A stretch of 64,000 nt of DNA from Mycolicibacterium sp. lyk4-40-TYG-92 (lineage in GTDB: Bacteria > Actinomycetota > Actinomycetes > Mycobacteriales > Mycobacteriaceae), in NCBI RefSeq assembly GCF_030209435.1, contig NZ_JARVRX010000003.1:310001-374000 (forward strand). Direction: 5' to 3'. Every line of letters starts with the position of its first letter. Positions within the stretch are counted from its first letter, which is position 1. Positions 1 through 8,569 of this stretch are shown here, piece by piece. Below the pieces are notes generated by a model. It was not told the origin of the DNA. It ran no database searches and worked only from the letters and a program-made list of their open reading frames with translations. Position numbers and translations under genes: made by a program.

Positions 1-437
1 CACTGCCGCTGCGTGCCCACGATGGACAGCAGGTCCTCGGGGTGCGGCGCGTGGTAGCTGAAGAACGTGACCTGGGCGTCCGCCGACGACGTCACGCGCG
101 TCCGCAGGCCGGCCAGGTACCGCAGATACTCCTTGCGGTCCTCGTTGATCTCCGGCACCTTCTTGCCGCCGCCACCGCCACTGGCCATGTAACCGACGGT
201 GCCCATGATCATCATCAGCGGCATCATCAGCATGTACGGCGACAGCTGGCGGACACCGGTGAAGATCATGATCGCGATCATTCCGAGCATGCCGCCGCCC
301 ATGACGTATGGCATCGCCTTCTGCATGCCGGACGCGGGGATCTCGATGCCAAGGTCGTCGGGCGGCGTCACGTTGATCTCACCCGGGGTCAGGCGCGGAC
401 CGCGCTTCATCGACGGGGTGAACTTCTTGGTCGTCAT
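1..437 (-). CDS. eccCa1: EccCa1, ESX-1 FtsK/SpoIIIE-type ATPase subunit (partial, N-terminus only)
   Basis: N-terminal 145 residues of the membrane-anchored half of the ESX-1 motor ATPase, which with EccCb1 powers substrate export at the inner membrane. The window edge removes the rest. What is seen: a start [20 protein letters not shown] that I recognise as typical of EccCa1, then two closely spaced hydrophobic segments at about residues 42-65 and 67-90, then a soluble stretch with the family-typical [20 protein letters not shown]. The ATPase domains would lie beyond the edge. The ATG at 437 overlaps the eccB1 stop as ATGA and has a GGGAGG ribosome site just upstream, so the two genes are translationally coupled. 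Identification as ESX-1 rather than another ESX system rests on N-terminal similarity recalled from M. tuberculosis and on the neighbouring espG1/espH. Confidence 0.93.
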   Translation of the reverse strand, partial: MTTKKFTPSMKRGPRLTPGEINVTPPDDLGIEIPASGMQKAMPYVMGGGMLGMIAIMIFTGVRQLSPYMLMMPLMMIMGTVGYMASGGGGGKKVPEINEDRKEYLRYLAGLRTRVTSSADAQVTFFSYHAPHPEDLLSIVGTQRQ

Positions 438-1915
438 GACGCACCTCCCGGATGCGGCGGGACCGCAGCTGCAGCACCGTCATTGGTGCCGGCCACCTTC
501 CTCGGTTTCGGATCCGACGGCAGTGTGTCGTGTTCGAGCAGCGCCGCCTCCTTCGACAGCACCGGGCCCTCCATCAGCAGGCCGACCACCTGCCACGGCG
601 CCGTGACGGCGCCCGTGAGGCCGAGCGCCTTCGCGGTGTCGTCGTTGGCGATTCCGTACCGGACGCCCTGAGCGTCGACGTAGTACTGCGCCTCGCCGTA
701 CCGCGGGTCGGGGGACTGCAACCGGATGTACTGGCCGCCGTCGATGTAGACGGTGGCGTCGCCGCTGATCTGCTTGATGCCGTTGCCCATCGAGGTGGCC
801 GGGATGGGCAGGTGCCGACCGACGATCACCGTGGTCTTGGCGCCCTGGTCACCGGCTTCGCGCTGCCACGTCCAGCACACCGTCGGATCGTCCTGCGGCA
901 ACAGCATGGTCATGGGCTTCGCCGGCAACGGTGAAGTGTAGGTCTGCTCGGGGATCTTGGCGACGACGCTGGATTCCACCGACGGCGGCGAGATCAGCCC
1001 GTAGGAGTTGGTGGCCCGCAGTGCGGCCGCTGTGGTGTCGTTGACCTTGGCGACGCCGTCGGGCAGCACCACGTACTGCTGCTTGCTGTTGTCGGTGACA
1101 GTCTGGAACACCGTGCCGTTGACCAGATTCGGCGGCAGGCCGACGGTGTTGGGTGCGCCCGCGGCCGGAATGGGGGCAAGAGCCCAGGGGCCGACGTTCG
1201 GCAGCGCGTTGAACAGGCCGGACGAGATGGGTGCCGATTTTGACCCGACCGGAATGCCCACGGCGGAGGTCAGGGCTCGATCGGCGAGGTCGATCGAATG
1301 CCGCCCGTCCTTGGTGATGAGCCAGGTCTTGTCCTGGTATTTGACCAGCACGCCCTGATCCGGGCGGATGGGCCCGACTCCACCGCCCAAAACGACGGGC
1401 TCGACGAGCACCGAGGTCTCGACGGTCGGGGTGACGCTCTCGGGCTTGGTGACGGTGTCACACACCGACCAGGTGCCCGGCGTGCCGTCCACCGGCGTCG
1501 CGTACGGCGCACCGGGAACGCCGATCGGTTGGCCCTTCGCCATCTTGGCAAGTTCGGCAGGTTTGACCACCTGTGGTTCACCGGAGTGGCCGAGAACCAA
1601 CCGGGCCGAGGTCAGGTTGTAGACGGGACGGATCTGCTGTGTCCCGGGCATGACGACGTACAGCTGGTTGGTGCTGCGGTCTACCAGCAACTGGTCCCCG
1701 CCCCGCTTGCCCTGTGGTTTGAAGTAGGCCATCATCGCCGCGCCGAGGCACACCAGTACCGCGACGACGATGCCCGCCGACACCGACCGGCTGTAGAACT
1801 GCAGCGGGTCGTCGAACATCCGGGTGTCGCGCCGCACGATGGCGTGCTCGACCCGGCGGAGCAGGAAGCGCCAGCCGCTGACCTGAACCTTGGTGGTGAG
1901 CCGGAAATCTGCCAT
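434..1915 (-). CDS. eccB1: EccB1, ESX-1 secretion membrane protein
   Basis: 493-residue core subunit of the ESX-1 inner-membrane complex. A short cytoplasmic N-terminus ([20 protein letters not shown], strongly conserved in EccB proteins) is followed by one transmembrane helix at about residues 47-67 and a large periplasmic domain made of repeated beta-rich modules; several Pro-Pro/Gly-rich linkers are visible. The length matches the family (about 480). In known ESX structures EccB packs against EccC and forms the periplasmic rim of the pore. It lies 3 bp after eccA1 and overlaps eccCa1 by 4 bp, so the operon order eccA1-eccB1-eccCa1 is the canonical one. Nothing suggests inactivation. Confidence 0.95.
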   Translation of the reverse strand: MADFRLTTKVQVSGWRFLLRRVEHAIVRRDTRMFDDPLQFYSRSVSAGIVVAVLVCLGAAMMAYFKPQGKRGGDQLLVDRSTNQLYVVMPGTQQIRPVYNLTSARLVLGHSGEPQVVKPAELAKMAKGQPIGVPGAPYATPVDGTPGTWSVCDTVTKPESVTPTVETSVLVEPVVLGGGVGPIRPDQGVLVKYQDKTWLITKDGRHSIDLADRALTSAVGIPVGSKSAPISSGLFNALPNVGPWALAPIPAAGAPNTVGLPPNLVNGTVFQTVTDNSKQQYVVLPDGVAKVNDTTAAALRATNSYGLISPPSVESSVVAKIPEQTYTSPLPAKPMTMLLPQDDPTVCWTWQREAGDQGAKTTVIVGRHLPIPATSMGNGIKQISGDATVYIDGGQYIRLQSPDPRYGEAQYYVDAQGVRYGIANDDTAKALGLTGAVTAPWQVVGLLMEGPVLSKEAALLEHDTLPSDPKPRKVAGTNDGAAAAVPPHPGGAS

Positions 1916-1918
1916 CGG

Positions 1919-3640
1919 TTATTCGCCGATGTTCAGTCGCCGGTGCACTCCGCTGATCGCGGACGCCATGTCATCGCCGGTGATCTCGCCGAGCGCTTCG
2001 ACGCTGAGGCTCTCGATGTCTATCGACCGGGCGAGTCGCATGTCGCGTGCCTGCTCGCCGGCTTCGACCAGCTGGCGCGCGTAGCGGCCGTTACCCGCGA
2101 TATCGATGGCCGGCTTGCCGCCCAGCTGATGCTGGTACAGCGTGGTCGCCGCTTCCAGGACCTGTTTGGCAGCTTCATCGTTGATGAGCGAATCATTGCT
2201 CTTGGCAATCACTTTCGCGATCTCGACGATCTCCTCCGGGGAGTAGGACTCGAATTCGATGCGGGTGGCGAACCGGGACCGGAGTCCGTCGTTGGCTTCC
2301 AGCAGCCGGTCGATGTCCGAGCTGTAGCCGGCGATGATGACGACCAGTCGGTCGCGGTCGTTCTCCATGCGGGCCAGCAGGGTGTCGATGGCCTCCGACC
2401 CGAAGGCGTCGCCGCCCTGCAGCCCGTCCTGGATCAGCGTGTAGGCCTCATCGATGAACAGCACGCCGCCGAGGGCCCGGTCGATGACCTTCGACGTCTT
2501 CACCGCGGTATGTCCCAGGTACTCGCCGACGAAGTCCTTGCGGGACGTTTCGATGAGCTTGGGCTCGGCAATGACGCCGAGGCCGGCCAGGATGTTCGCG
2601 ACCACCCGGGCGATGGTGGTTTTGCCGGTTCCCGGCGGCCCGGTGAAGATCATGTGCTTGGACTGCTGCGCGACCTTCATGCCCCGCGCGGCCCGGATTT
2701 TCGCCATTTGCGTTGCGGCACGGTAGGTCTCGATCTGCTCCTTGACCTTGGCGAGGCCGATCTGCCGGTCGAGTTCGGCTTGCGCATCGGTGAGCATCTT
2801 GTCACGCGCCGAGGTGTCGGCCACGACGCTGTTCGGATCCCACATGTCCGAGCGAGCCGCGATCTTCTCTGTCGTGGTGGTCTGCAGCCTGTAGTTCGGA
2901 TCGCGAAGCGCCTCAGCAACTTTCGGCTCGGGGAAGTTGGCCTGCAGCCATTCCAGGAGGCGCCGGGCACCCTCCTCGTTGCCCTGCTCGCGGAACGTCA
3001 TGGCCAGGTACCAGGCGATCGGCCGGCCGCACGCCGTTCCCGCCGGCGACTCATTGGCCTCGGTCAGTTTGTCCTTGGCCTCCGTGAACAGTCCGAGGTT
3101 CGCCGCGGCGACACCACGGGCCACTCCCGCGGCGCCCGCCAGAAACGCGTCCGGCCAACTCTCCGAACCTCGGAGCACCTCCATGACGTCGGTCCAGCGC
3201 TGGCCGCCGGTGTAGATGACGGCCTTGACCCACGCCACCAGATGCTCGGACCCGCCGACCGCCGCGCTCTCGACGGCTTCCAGCGCATCGGCGTAGTTGC
3301 CCTCAGCCGCCTCGTTGACGGCGAACGCCAACGTGAGCGCCAGCGGCGAGTTCACCGGGTAGGTGATGTCGCCGAGCTCGCCGCCGATCCGTACCCGCGC
3401 GTTGACCTGTGCCAGCGACACCTCGGCCTGACCGGCAAGCATGCCGAGGTTGCCGCGCGAGTACCAGGCGCGGAACAACGTCGTCCGGTCGGCGTCACCG
3501 CACCGGATGCGCCCGATCCAGGCGTCACACGCGGTCTCGTCGACCGACGTGATCTCGCTGAACAGCTGCATCGAGCGCGCCGGTGCGGTGTCCAGCATGC
3601 CGACGGCGTTGTTGAACATGGCGGCGAGTTGGTCACTCAT
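1919..3640 (-). CDS. eccA1: EccA1, ESX-1 cytosolic AAA+ ATPase
   Basis: 573-residue AAA+ ATPase of the CbxX/CfxQ family, thought to act in the cytosol on ESX-1 substrates and their EspG1 chaperone. The N-terminal half (about 1-280) is a TPR-like helical repeat domain; the C-terminal half carries Walker A GPPGTGKTT near residue 335 and Walker B VLFIDEAYTL. The length equals that of M. tuberculosis EccA1. A longer open frame runs upstream, but MSDQLAAMFNNAVGMLDTAP at 3640 is the family start. That start sits inside the end of espH with an 8-bp overlap, which implies coupling. The downstream eccB1 start follows 3 bp later. Confidence 0.95.
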   Translation of the reverse strand: MSDQLAAMFNNAVGMLDTAPARSMQLFSEITSVDETACDAWIGRIRCGDADRTTLFRAWYSRGNLGMLAGQAEVSLAQVNARVRIGGELGDITYPVNSPLALTLAFAVNEAAEGNYADALEAVESAAVGGSEHLVAWVKAVIYTGGQRWTDVMEVLRGSESWPDAFLAGAAGVARGVAAANLGLFTEAKDKLTEANESPAGTACGRPIAWYLAMTFREQGNEEGARRLLEWLQANFPEPKVAEALRDPNYRLQTTTTEKIAARSDMWDPNSVVADTSARDKMLTDAQAELDRQIGLAKVKEQIETYRAATQMAKIRAARGMKVAQQSKHMIFTGPPGTGKTTIARVVANILAGLGVIAEPKLIETSRKDFVGEYLGHTAVKTSKVIDRALGGVLFIDEAYTLIQDGLQGGDAFGSEAIDTLLARMENDRDRLVVIIAGYSSDIDRLLEANDGLRSRFATRIEFESYSPEEIVEIAKVIAKSNDSLINDEAAKQVLEAATTLYQHQLGGKPAIDIAGNGRYARQLVEAGEQARDMRLARSIDIESLSVEALGEITGDDMASAISGVHRRLNIGE

Positions 3641-4139
3641 GGTTTTCCCCTGAATATCTGGTGGCAAAGATGTGGGCGCGGGTCGCGGCGGCGTCTTCAG
3701 GCGACGGGAGGTCGAGACTGTGCGACAGGAAATCCTTGGCCTCGGCGCGGTCGTGGCCCAGTTCCCGGAGTCCGGAGTACATGACGCCGTATTGCGCCGA
3801 CCTGCCATCCTGGCGGGCCAGTCCGGCGATCACGAGAATCTCCTCCGCCAGTTCGACTTCCGTCATGTTGGTGACACCCGGGGCGAGCCGGACCCGGTGG
3901 ATCCGGCCGTCCATGAGGGCCGTGACGGTCACGGTCTGCGGCGGGTTCGTGACCGTGTACCCGAACGGGGCGGGCTCGTCGTCGGACGGCACCCCGTCCT
4001 CGGCGACCGCGGCGTCCGGCGCGACGACGTCGTCGCCGTAGAGGAAGTCGAGACCGCCGCCGAGGTCGTCGTCCGAGCCGTCGTCCGGATCGTCGCCCGA
4101 CGGCTCGTCATCGAACCCGTCATCATGGTGGGCCGCCAA
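3633..4139 (-). CDS. espH: EspH, ESX-1 secretion-associated protein
   Basis: Small acidic ESX-1 accessory protein, about 168 residues against about 183 in M. tuberculosis. The N-terminal third is almost only Asp, Gly, Glu and Ser and looks disordered. The second half holds the conserved core (VTALMDGRIHRVRL, then an alpha-helical stretch ending FATRYSGENHE). The start is chosen as TTG at 4139, because no ATG or GTG in this frame gives a sensible N-terminus and an AGGA lies 6 bases upstream, overlapping the espG1 stop region. It sits between espG1 and eccA1 exactly as in other mycobacteria. EspH is reported to help handle EspE/EspF, yet no espE/espF is present next to it here. The start site is the main uncertainty. 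Confidence 0.85.
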   Translation of the reverse strand: MAAHHDDGFDDEPSGDDPDDGSDDDLGGGLDFLYGDDVVAPDAAVAEDGVPSDDEPAPFGYTVTNPPQTVTVTALMDGRIHRVRLAPGVTNMTEVELAEEILVIAGLARQDGRSAQYGVMYSGLRELGHDRAEAKDFLSHSLDLPSPEDAAATRAHIFATRYSGENHE

Positions 4140-4141
4140 CG

Positions 4142-5002
4142 TCAGTCCTGGTAGTCGTCGCCGGCGGCGCCCGCGGAGGGCGTGTCGAACCAGGACCGCG
4201 ACGGCAGGAACTCCAACAGCCCCTGCAGGGCGCGTTCGAGGTTCTCGTCGGTACCGGAGAGGAAGCTGCCGTACAGCTCGCCGCTGACCTTCCGCGGCAG
4301 GGAGACGATGCGGCCCAGCCGGGAGTCGAGGACGCCGGCGGCCACGTCCGCCTCGCTGTGGGTGCCGCCCTCGTGCCGTTCGTTCGCGGTGAGCTCGACC
4401 CACGAATCGGGGTTGGCAATGAGCTCGGAGTAGGTCCGTGCCGAATTCAGGCTGATGCCGAACTGGGTGAGCTGGTCGGGCGTGCGGGCGTCGCTGAGCC
4501 GGCTGGTCGATGCGGTCAGCGGTTCCACGTTGGCGGGGGTGGCCGAGCCGAGCACGGCGTTGACCATGCCCGCCAGGCCGACTTGCGGGGCAACCCGCTG
4601 CACGACCAGCATCTCGCCGTCACGGGCCGCAACGACGTGCCGTTCGCCCTTGCGACAGACCACGAACCGCAGCATCTTCCCGCCGACATCGCGGCGCCAC
4701 CAACGGCCCTCGATGGTGCGGTCCGCGCGGCTGAGGGTGTCGACCATGGCGGCCACTTCCGGATGCGGGTTCCCGTAGAGGTCGAGGACGCCCTGTGCCG
4801 TCAAATCACGGCGCACCTGTTCCCAGACGATGTTCCGCAGGTCCAGTTGCGGAATGTTCGGCCGGATGCCGAGACTCGGCGGGAAATCCATCAGCCCGAG
4901 CTTGTCGGCGATGACAAGCATCCCGTCGATGGTGACTTCAACCGCGATGACGTCGTCGATACCGCCCGAGGCGGTGCTGGCCGCGGTGTACGGGCCGGTC
5001 AC
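4142..5002 (-). CDS. espG1: EspG1, ESX-1 PE/PPE-type substrate chaperone
   Basis: 286-residue cytosolic chaperone that binds the helical tip of PPE-family substrates and passes them to the ESX-1 machine. The N-terminal region VEVTIDGMLVIADKLGL, the central GRWWRRDVGG segment and the C-terminal GVLDSRLGRIVSLPRKVSG block are the conserved EspG elements. Start GTG at 5002 gives an N-terminus MTGPYTAAS that aligns with the known protein. It is the first gene of the minus-strand ESX-1 unit (espG1-espH-eccA1-eccB1-eccCa1) in this window. Its upstream neighbour is not espE/espF as in M. tuberculosis but a divergently transcribed ATPase, so the ESX-1 promoter must lie in 5003-5520. Confidence 0.93.
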   Translation of the reverse strand: MTGPYTAASTASGGIDDVIAVEVTIDGMLVIADKLGLMDFPPSLGIRPNIPQLDLRNIVWEQVRRDLTAQGVLDLYGNPHPEVAAMVDTLSRADRTIEGRWWRRDVGGKMLRFVVCRKGERHVVAARDGEMLVVQRVAPQVGLAGMVNAVLGSATPANVEPLTASTSRLSDARTPDQLTQFGISLNSARTYSELIANPDSWVELTANERHEGGTHSEADVAAGVLDSRLGRIVSLPRKVSGELYGSFLSGTDENLERALQGLLEFLPSRSWFDTPSAGAAGDDYQD

Positions 5003-5520
5003 GACAACCGCCCCGGCGACATAGCCGACCCAGACGACCCGGCATCACGCCCGGCGCACGTGTCCACCCACTGCATCTCGGATCCACCCCCTGTTCCCGG
5101 CGCCAGGCGCCGGGCATCGCTGTCCTCCGTGACCATCTTGGTACGCCACCTGACGGACGGCAGGCCGATGGCCAAACTCCTACGTGAGTCACGGCATCTG
5201 ACCTGCGCGGGCGGCCCCACACCACCCCCACAGCGCTTCCCCACAACCCGCATCGAGCCTACCAGCGGGTCTGCCGCCCGATCCGCACCAATTCGCCGCC
5301 AGCGCACGCCCGCCCAATACAATCGAGGTGCTGCGAAAAACGTTGGTGGACAAGCCAATCAGTGGTGTCGCGGGCGTTCGGTCCGGACCGTCGACCAAAG
5401 AGGCGACGACTCGATTGGGCCCAGCCATCCCGCCGACGGCGCCGGCGTGGTCGATACTGGGATGGCATCTGCGTCTTGGCACCTGCGTCGAGCGAACCGA
5501 GGAGAGAAAGCGCGTATTCG
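5003..5520. promoter_or_regulatory. Divergent intergenic region between espG1 and the MinD-like ATPase
   Basis: 518 bp with no convincing gene. It must hold the start signals for the ESX-1 operon (leftward) and probably for the ATPase (rightward). The visible structure is a 9-bp perfect inverted repeat with a single-base centre at 5096-5114 (CCCGGCGCC-A-GGCGCCGGG), close to the espG1 start. No clear -10/-35 pair can be assigned by eye. In M. tuberculosis this position between Rv3863 and espG1 contains espE and espF; neither is found here in any frame. Confidence 0.5.
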
Positions 5521-6705
5521 GTGACTGACCACTTCGAACCGCAGCACAACCCTCCGGAAAGCGCTTTCGCCGGACATCCCGTGGACACGCCGCCGGCCTG
5601 GCCGCGCGTGACTCCGCCGGCGAACAACACCGGCATGCAGCACACCGAACCGCTGCAGCGCCGGACCGGCTACCCGCCGTACCCCGGCCCCGTCCAGCCC
5701 GGACCACCGCCGCACCCGCAGTGGCCGCACGGTCCACAGGGCCGGTTCGCGCCACCGGTGTCGTACGCCGACGCCATCCGGCGCGACGACCTGCTCCGGA
5801 CCCGCAAGCCCGAGCCCGGTCGCGGCTGGCGCAAGACGCTGTTCAAGGCGACGTTCGGGCTGGTCAACCTCGGTCCGTCACCCGACGAGATCCAGGAAGC
5901 GCAGCAGATCAACCGGATCCGGTCGGCGCTGTCGGGCCACTACAAGGTCGGGGTGATGGGCAAGGGCGGCGTCGGTAAGACCACGGTGTCGGCCTCGATC
6001 GGGTCCCTGTTCGCCGAGCTGCGGCAGGAGGACCGCGTCGTGGCCGTCGACGCCGACACCGCGTTCGGCAAGCTGGGCAGCCGCGTCGACCCCAAGGCCC
6101 TGAGCTCGTACTGGGAGTTGGCCTCCGACCAGCACCTGGAGAGCTTCGCCGACATCCGCAACCGTGTCGGCAGCAACGCCGCCGGGCTGTTCGTGCTGGC
6201 CGGTGAGGCGAGCCCGGCGCGCCGCCGGGTACTCGACCCCGCGGTCTACCGGGAGGCCGCCTCCCGGCTGGATCGCCATTTCACGATCTCGATAATCGAC
6301 TGCAGCTCGACTATGGACAGCCCCGTCACGCAGGAGGTGCTGCGTGATCTGGACGCGCTCATCGTGGTCTCGTCGCCGTGGGTCGACGGCGCCGGCGCAG
6401 CCGGGCAGACGCTGGACTGGCTGGCGGCGCACGGGCTCAACGGTCTGCTGCAGCGAACTGTGGTGGTACTCAACGATTCCGACGGCCATGCCGACAAACG
6501 CACCCGCTCGGTGCTGGCCCAGCAGTTCGCCGGGCAGGGACAGGCCGTCGTCGAGGTTCCGTTCGACGGGCACCTGCGGCCCGGCGGCGTCATCGCCGGC
6601 ACCCGGGAGATGGCGCCGGCAACGCGACGAAAGTTCATCGAGATCGCGGCCGCGCTGGCGGCGAACTTCCCGACCGGTGACGACCGGCACCGCGAGCGGT
6701 CCTGA
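5521..6705 (+). CDS. MinD/ParA-like ATPase of the EspI/Rv3860 type
   Basis: About 394 residues. The N-terminal 90 residues are Pro/Gly/His-rich and probably disordered; the rest is a deviant-Walker P-loop ATPase: GKGGVGKTT near residue 145, a switch-like VVAVDADTAFGKLG, and IIDCSSTMDS as the Walker B region. This layout (Pro-rich head plus MinD-like domain) is that of the EspI family found beside ESX loci, and the gene lies next to espG1. No transmembrane segment is seen. The start is taken as GTG 5521; a GAGGAG lies rather far upstream (about 14 bases), so an earlier start in the same frame is possible. The gene converges on the Rv3863-like gene with only 6 bp between stops. The role in ESX-1 is inferred from family and position only. 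Confidence 0.8.
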   Translation: MTDHFEPQHNPPESAFAGHPVDTPPAWPRVTPPANNTGMQHTEPLQRRTGYPPYPGPVQPGPPPHPQWPHGPQGRFAPPVSYADAIRRDDLLRTRKPEPGRGWRKTLFKATFGLVNLGPSPDEIQEAQQINRIRSALSGHYKVGVMGKGGVGKTTVSASIGSLFAELRQEDRVVAVDADTAFGKLGSRVDPKALSSYWELASDQHLESFADIRNRVGSNAAGLFVLAGEASPARRRVLDPAVYREAASRLDRHFTISIIDCSSTMDSPVTQEVLRDLDALIVVSSPWVDGAGAAGQTLDWLAAHGLNGLLQRTVVVLNDSDGHADKRTRSVLAQQFAGQGQAVVEVPFDGHLRPGGVIAGTREMAPATRRKFIEIAAALAANFPTGDDRHRERS

Positions 6706-6711
6706 TTACCT

Positions 6712-7482
6712 CTAGACCAACTGCACGAGCAGCTTTTCGACCAATTCCTTGTCCTGGTCGGACACCGCCGCTTCGGCCTCGGCGCCGACCACGACGGACT
6801 CGGGCACGCCGGCCGCAAGCGCGGTCTCCTGAATGGTCAGGTTGGCACCGCGGCGAGCTGCGTACAACCGCTGCCCGAGCGTGGCCGTGGGCGCTTTCGC
6901 GCCGAGCAGCGTCAGTTCGTCGATCCGGGCGCGCACCAGTCCCAACGCCTTGATCAGCGGCGGCGACACCGGCCCGAGCCGGGCGGCGCTGGCGGCGACG
7001 GCCTCGAGTTGCCGCAGGTCGGACAGAATCTGCGTGACCCATGGCGTGAATTCGGAATCTTCGATCGCCGGCAGGGCGTCGGCCGTGGCGCCCAACGTGT
7101 TCACCGCGGCGACGACGGCCTGTGCGATCAGCGGCACCTCGCCGACGTTGGTCAACGGCGGGGCGGGTGCGGCCTGCGCCTGAGGCGCCGGCGGCACCTG
7201 GGTCGGTACCGGCTCGCCACTGCGGATCCGCGCGATGGTCCCCGGCGGCCACTGCAACACCTCTTCGAGGCGCAGGCGCGTTCTCTCCCGCGGCCAGCTG
7301 CGGCCTTTTTCGAAGGAGATCAGCGCTCCGGCGTTGATGATGCCGTCGGCCGCCAGACTGCGCTGACTGATGTCCAGCTCACGGCGCCGAGCGGCCGCAG
7401 CCGCACCGGCGCGCTCCATTCCGGGGTCGACTGCGGGCAGAGCGATGTATTCGGTGACGTCATCGGGATCGATGTTCGGCAC
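6712..7482 (-). CDS. Rv3863-like helix-turn-helix protein, ESX-1-linked
   Basis: 256-residue protein with two XRE-like helix-turn-helix segments: ARRRELDISQRSLAADGIIN at about residues 31-50 with the following ALISFEKGRSWPRERTRLRLEE, and a second near the C-terminus (RLYAARRGANLTIQETALAAG). A Pro/Ala linker (about residues 92-110) separates them. I recognise the first block from M. tuberculosis Rv3863, which also sits between whiB6 and the ESX-1 genes. That protein, as I recall it, carries an additional N-terminal segment of over 100 residues that is absent here. It is likely a DNA-binding regulator but its targets are unknown. It is divergent from whiB6 across a 351-bp region. Confidence 0.75.
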   Translation of the reverse strand: MPNIDPDDVTEYIALPAVDPGMERAGAAAAARRRELDISQRSLAADGIINAGALISFEKGRSWPRERTRLRLEEVLQWPPGTIARIRSGEPVPTQVPPAPQAQAAPAPPLTNVGEVPLIAQAVVAAVNTLGATADALPAIEDSEFTPWVTQILSDLRQLEAVAASAARLGPVSPPLIKALGLVRARIDELTLLGAKAPTATLGQRLYAARRGANLTIQETALAAGVPESVVVGAEAEAAVSDQDKELVEKLLVQLV

Positions 7483-7833
7483 CCGATGTCACCTCCCATC
7501 ATTTGCGGCCCGCGCTCAACACGTAATCCGGAGCACCCTCGGCAGTCCGATACAGCTTAACCCGTTGAGTCCCGCATAACTATCGCGTTGACCGTCACTG
7601 AACCGTATCGGTGCGGCGACAAGCGCTTCAGTTAGACCGTACACCGTCCCCAAACCACGACTTTCACCAATGTTATTCCGGACCTTTCGGATGATTTCTG
7701 CGCCTCTGCAATGCCCTGACCAGCAGATATGCGTAACGCTACGGTTTAACTGTTGCATTACTGCAGTCTGGTGCTATAGATTCTTGCCAACCGCGACGGA
7801 ACAGTCGCAGCGCAACAACAAAGGAGTACTCCG
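7483..7833. promoter_or_regulatory. Divergent regulatory region of whiB6 and the Rv3863-like gene
   Basis: 351 bp without a gene, noticeably more AT-rich than its surroundings. A sigma-A-like promoter for whiB6 is readable: TTGCAT at 7753-7758 and TATAGA at 7775-7780 with a 16-bp spacer, placing transcription start about 45 bases before the ATG. The region must also serve the leftward HTH gene. WhiB6 promoters in pathogenic mycobacteria are controlled by PhoP and EspR; no site can be assigned confidently by eye here. Confidence 0.6.
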
Positions 7834-8130
7834 ATGACCGCAATTGCCATGGACGGCCTGCCGCTCGGTGAGTGCACCCGGAGCCCGGAGCAGTGGACGA
7901 CGATCGCCAGCGAAGAGGCCAAGAGCCTCTGCCGTCAGTGCCCGCGCCGCTGGGCCTGCGCACGTGACGCCGTCGAACTGCCGCGCGCCGAAGGCCTCTG
8001 GGCCGGCATCGTGATCCCGGCCGAAGAGGGTCGCGGCCGGACGTTCGCGCTGAAGCAGCTGCGGTCCCTGGCCGAAACCAACGGCTACCCGGTCCGCCGC
8101 CAGCGCCGCATCTTCCTCGAAGTCGCGTAG
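7834..8130 (+). CDS. whiB6: WhiB6, iron-sulfur transcription factor linked to ESX-1
   Basis: 98-residue WhiB-family regulator. Four cysteines at residues 14, 33, 36 and 42 (C-x18-C-x2-C-x5-C) bind a [4Fe-4S] cluster; GLWAGIVIP is the WhiB turn, and the basic C-terminus (VRRQRR) contacts DNA. An AAAGGAG ribosome site precedes the ATG. In M. tuberculosis and M. marinum WhiB6 tunes ESX-1 gene expression in response to redox state; the conserved position beside the Rv3863-like and ESX-1 genes supports the same role. WhiB proteins act with the primary sigma factor. It is somewhat shorter than M. tuberculosis WhiB6, which has an extra N-terminus. Confidence 0.93.
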   Translation: MTAIAMDGLPLGECTRSPEQWTTIASEEAKSLCRQCPRRWACARDAVELPRAEGLWAGIVIPAEEGRGRTFALKQLRSLAETNGYPVRRQRRIFLEVA

Positions 8131-8133
8131 TAC

Positions 8134-8183
8134 CCGCTGCCCACGCTGCCGTTTGAGGGGGCGGCAGCGCGGGCAGCGGTTTT
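8134..8183 (+). terminator. Rho-independent terminator after whiB6
   Basis: An 18-bp GC-rich stem with one mismatch (8134-8151 pairing with 8162-8179), a 10-base loop and a following TTTT at 8180-8183, starting 4 bp after the whiB6 stop. It is a near-ideal intrinsic terminator, of a kind uncommon in mycobacteria. Confidence 0.85.
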
Positions 8184-8199
8184 ACTCACGAGGGTTACC

Positions 8200-8520
8200 G
8201 TGGCTCCTATGGCCACTGTGAGCACCACCGACAAGACCGGAGCACCCGCCACCGTCAGCGCCGAAGCCGGACGATTCACCATCGCGGTCGACGGCAAGAC
8301 GGTCGGATTGATCGACTACATCGACCGGGGCGGCCGACGCATCTTCCCGCACACCGAAGTTCAGCCCGAGTACGGCGGCCGTGGGCTGGCGACGATCCTC
8401 GTCGCCGAAGCACTGGAAGCGACCCGCGCCGCCGGGCTGCGCATCGTCCCGCAGTGCTCGATGGTCAGCGGTTACATCGCGAAGCATCCCGAGTACGCGC
8501 CGCTGGTCGACCCGGCCTGA
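8200..8520 (+). CDS. GNAT-family N-acetyltransferase (YjdJ/COG2388 type)
   Basis: 106-residue single-domain acetyltransferase of the small COG2388 type. The acetyl-CoA pyrophosphate loop appears as PEYGGRGLATILVAEALEATR, and the family-typical end is PQCSMVSGYIAKHPEYAPLV. Substrate unknown. Start GTG 8200 follows an AGGG closely; ATG 8209 is an equally possible start that would remove three residues. It lies alone between two terminator-like hairpins, so it is probably monocistronic. Confidence 0.85.
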   Translation: MAPMATVSTTDKTGAPATVSAEAGRFTIAVDGKTVGLIDYIDRGGRRIFPHTEVQPEYGGRGLATILVAEALEATRAAGLRIVPQCSMVSGYIAKHPEYAPLVDPA

Positions 8521-8528
8521 GTGGTTTG

Positions 8529-8565
8529 GGCGCGCTCCGTATCGGAGAGTGATACGGAGCGCGCC
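8529..8565. terminator. Bidirectional hairpin between convergent genes
   Basis: Perfect 15-bp stem (8529-8543 with 8551-8565) and 7-base loop, located between the stops of the rightward acetyltransferase and the leftward F420-type oxidoreductase. No long T run; the position suggests a shared terminator. Confidence 0.75.
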
Positions 8566-8569
8566 GAGA

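Noticed and set aside
1298..3784. 828-codon plus-strand open frame opposite eccA1/eccB1
   Set aside because: It is antisense to two clear ESX-1 genes, a usual consequence of high-GC codon use; no motif or ribosome site.
5096..5114. Palindrome CCCGGCGCC-A-GGCGCCGGG as a terminator
   Set aside because: It is located upstream of espG1 rather than after a gene; kept only as a note in the regulatory region.
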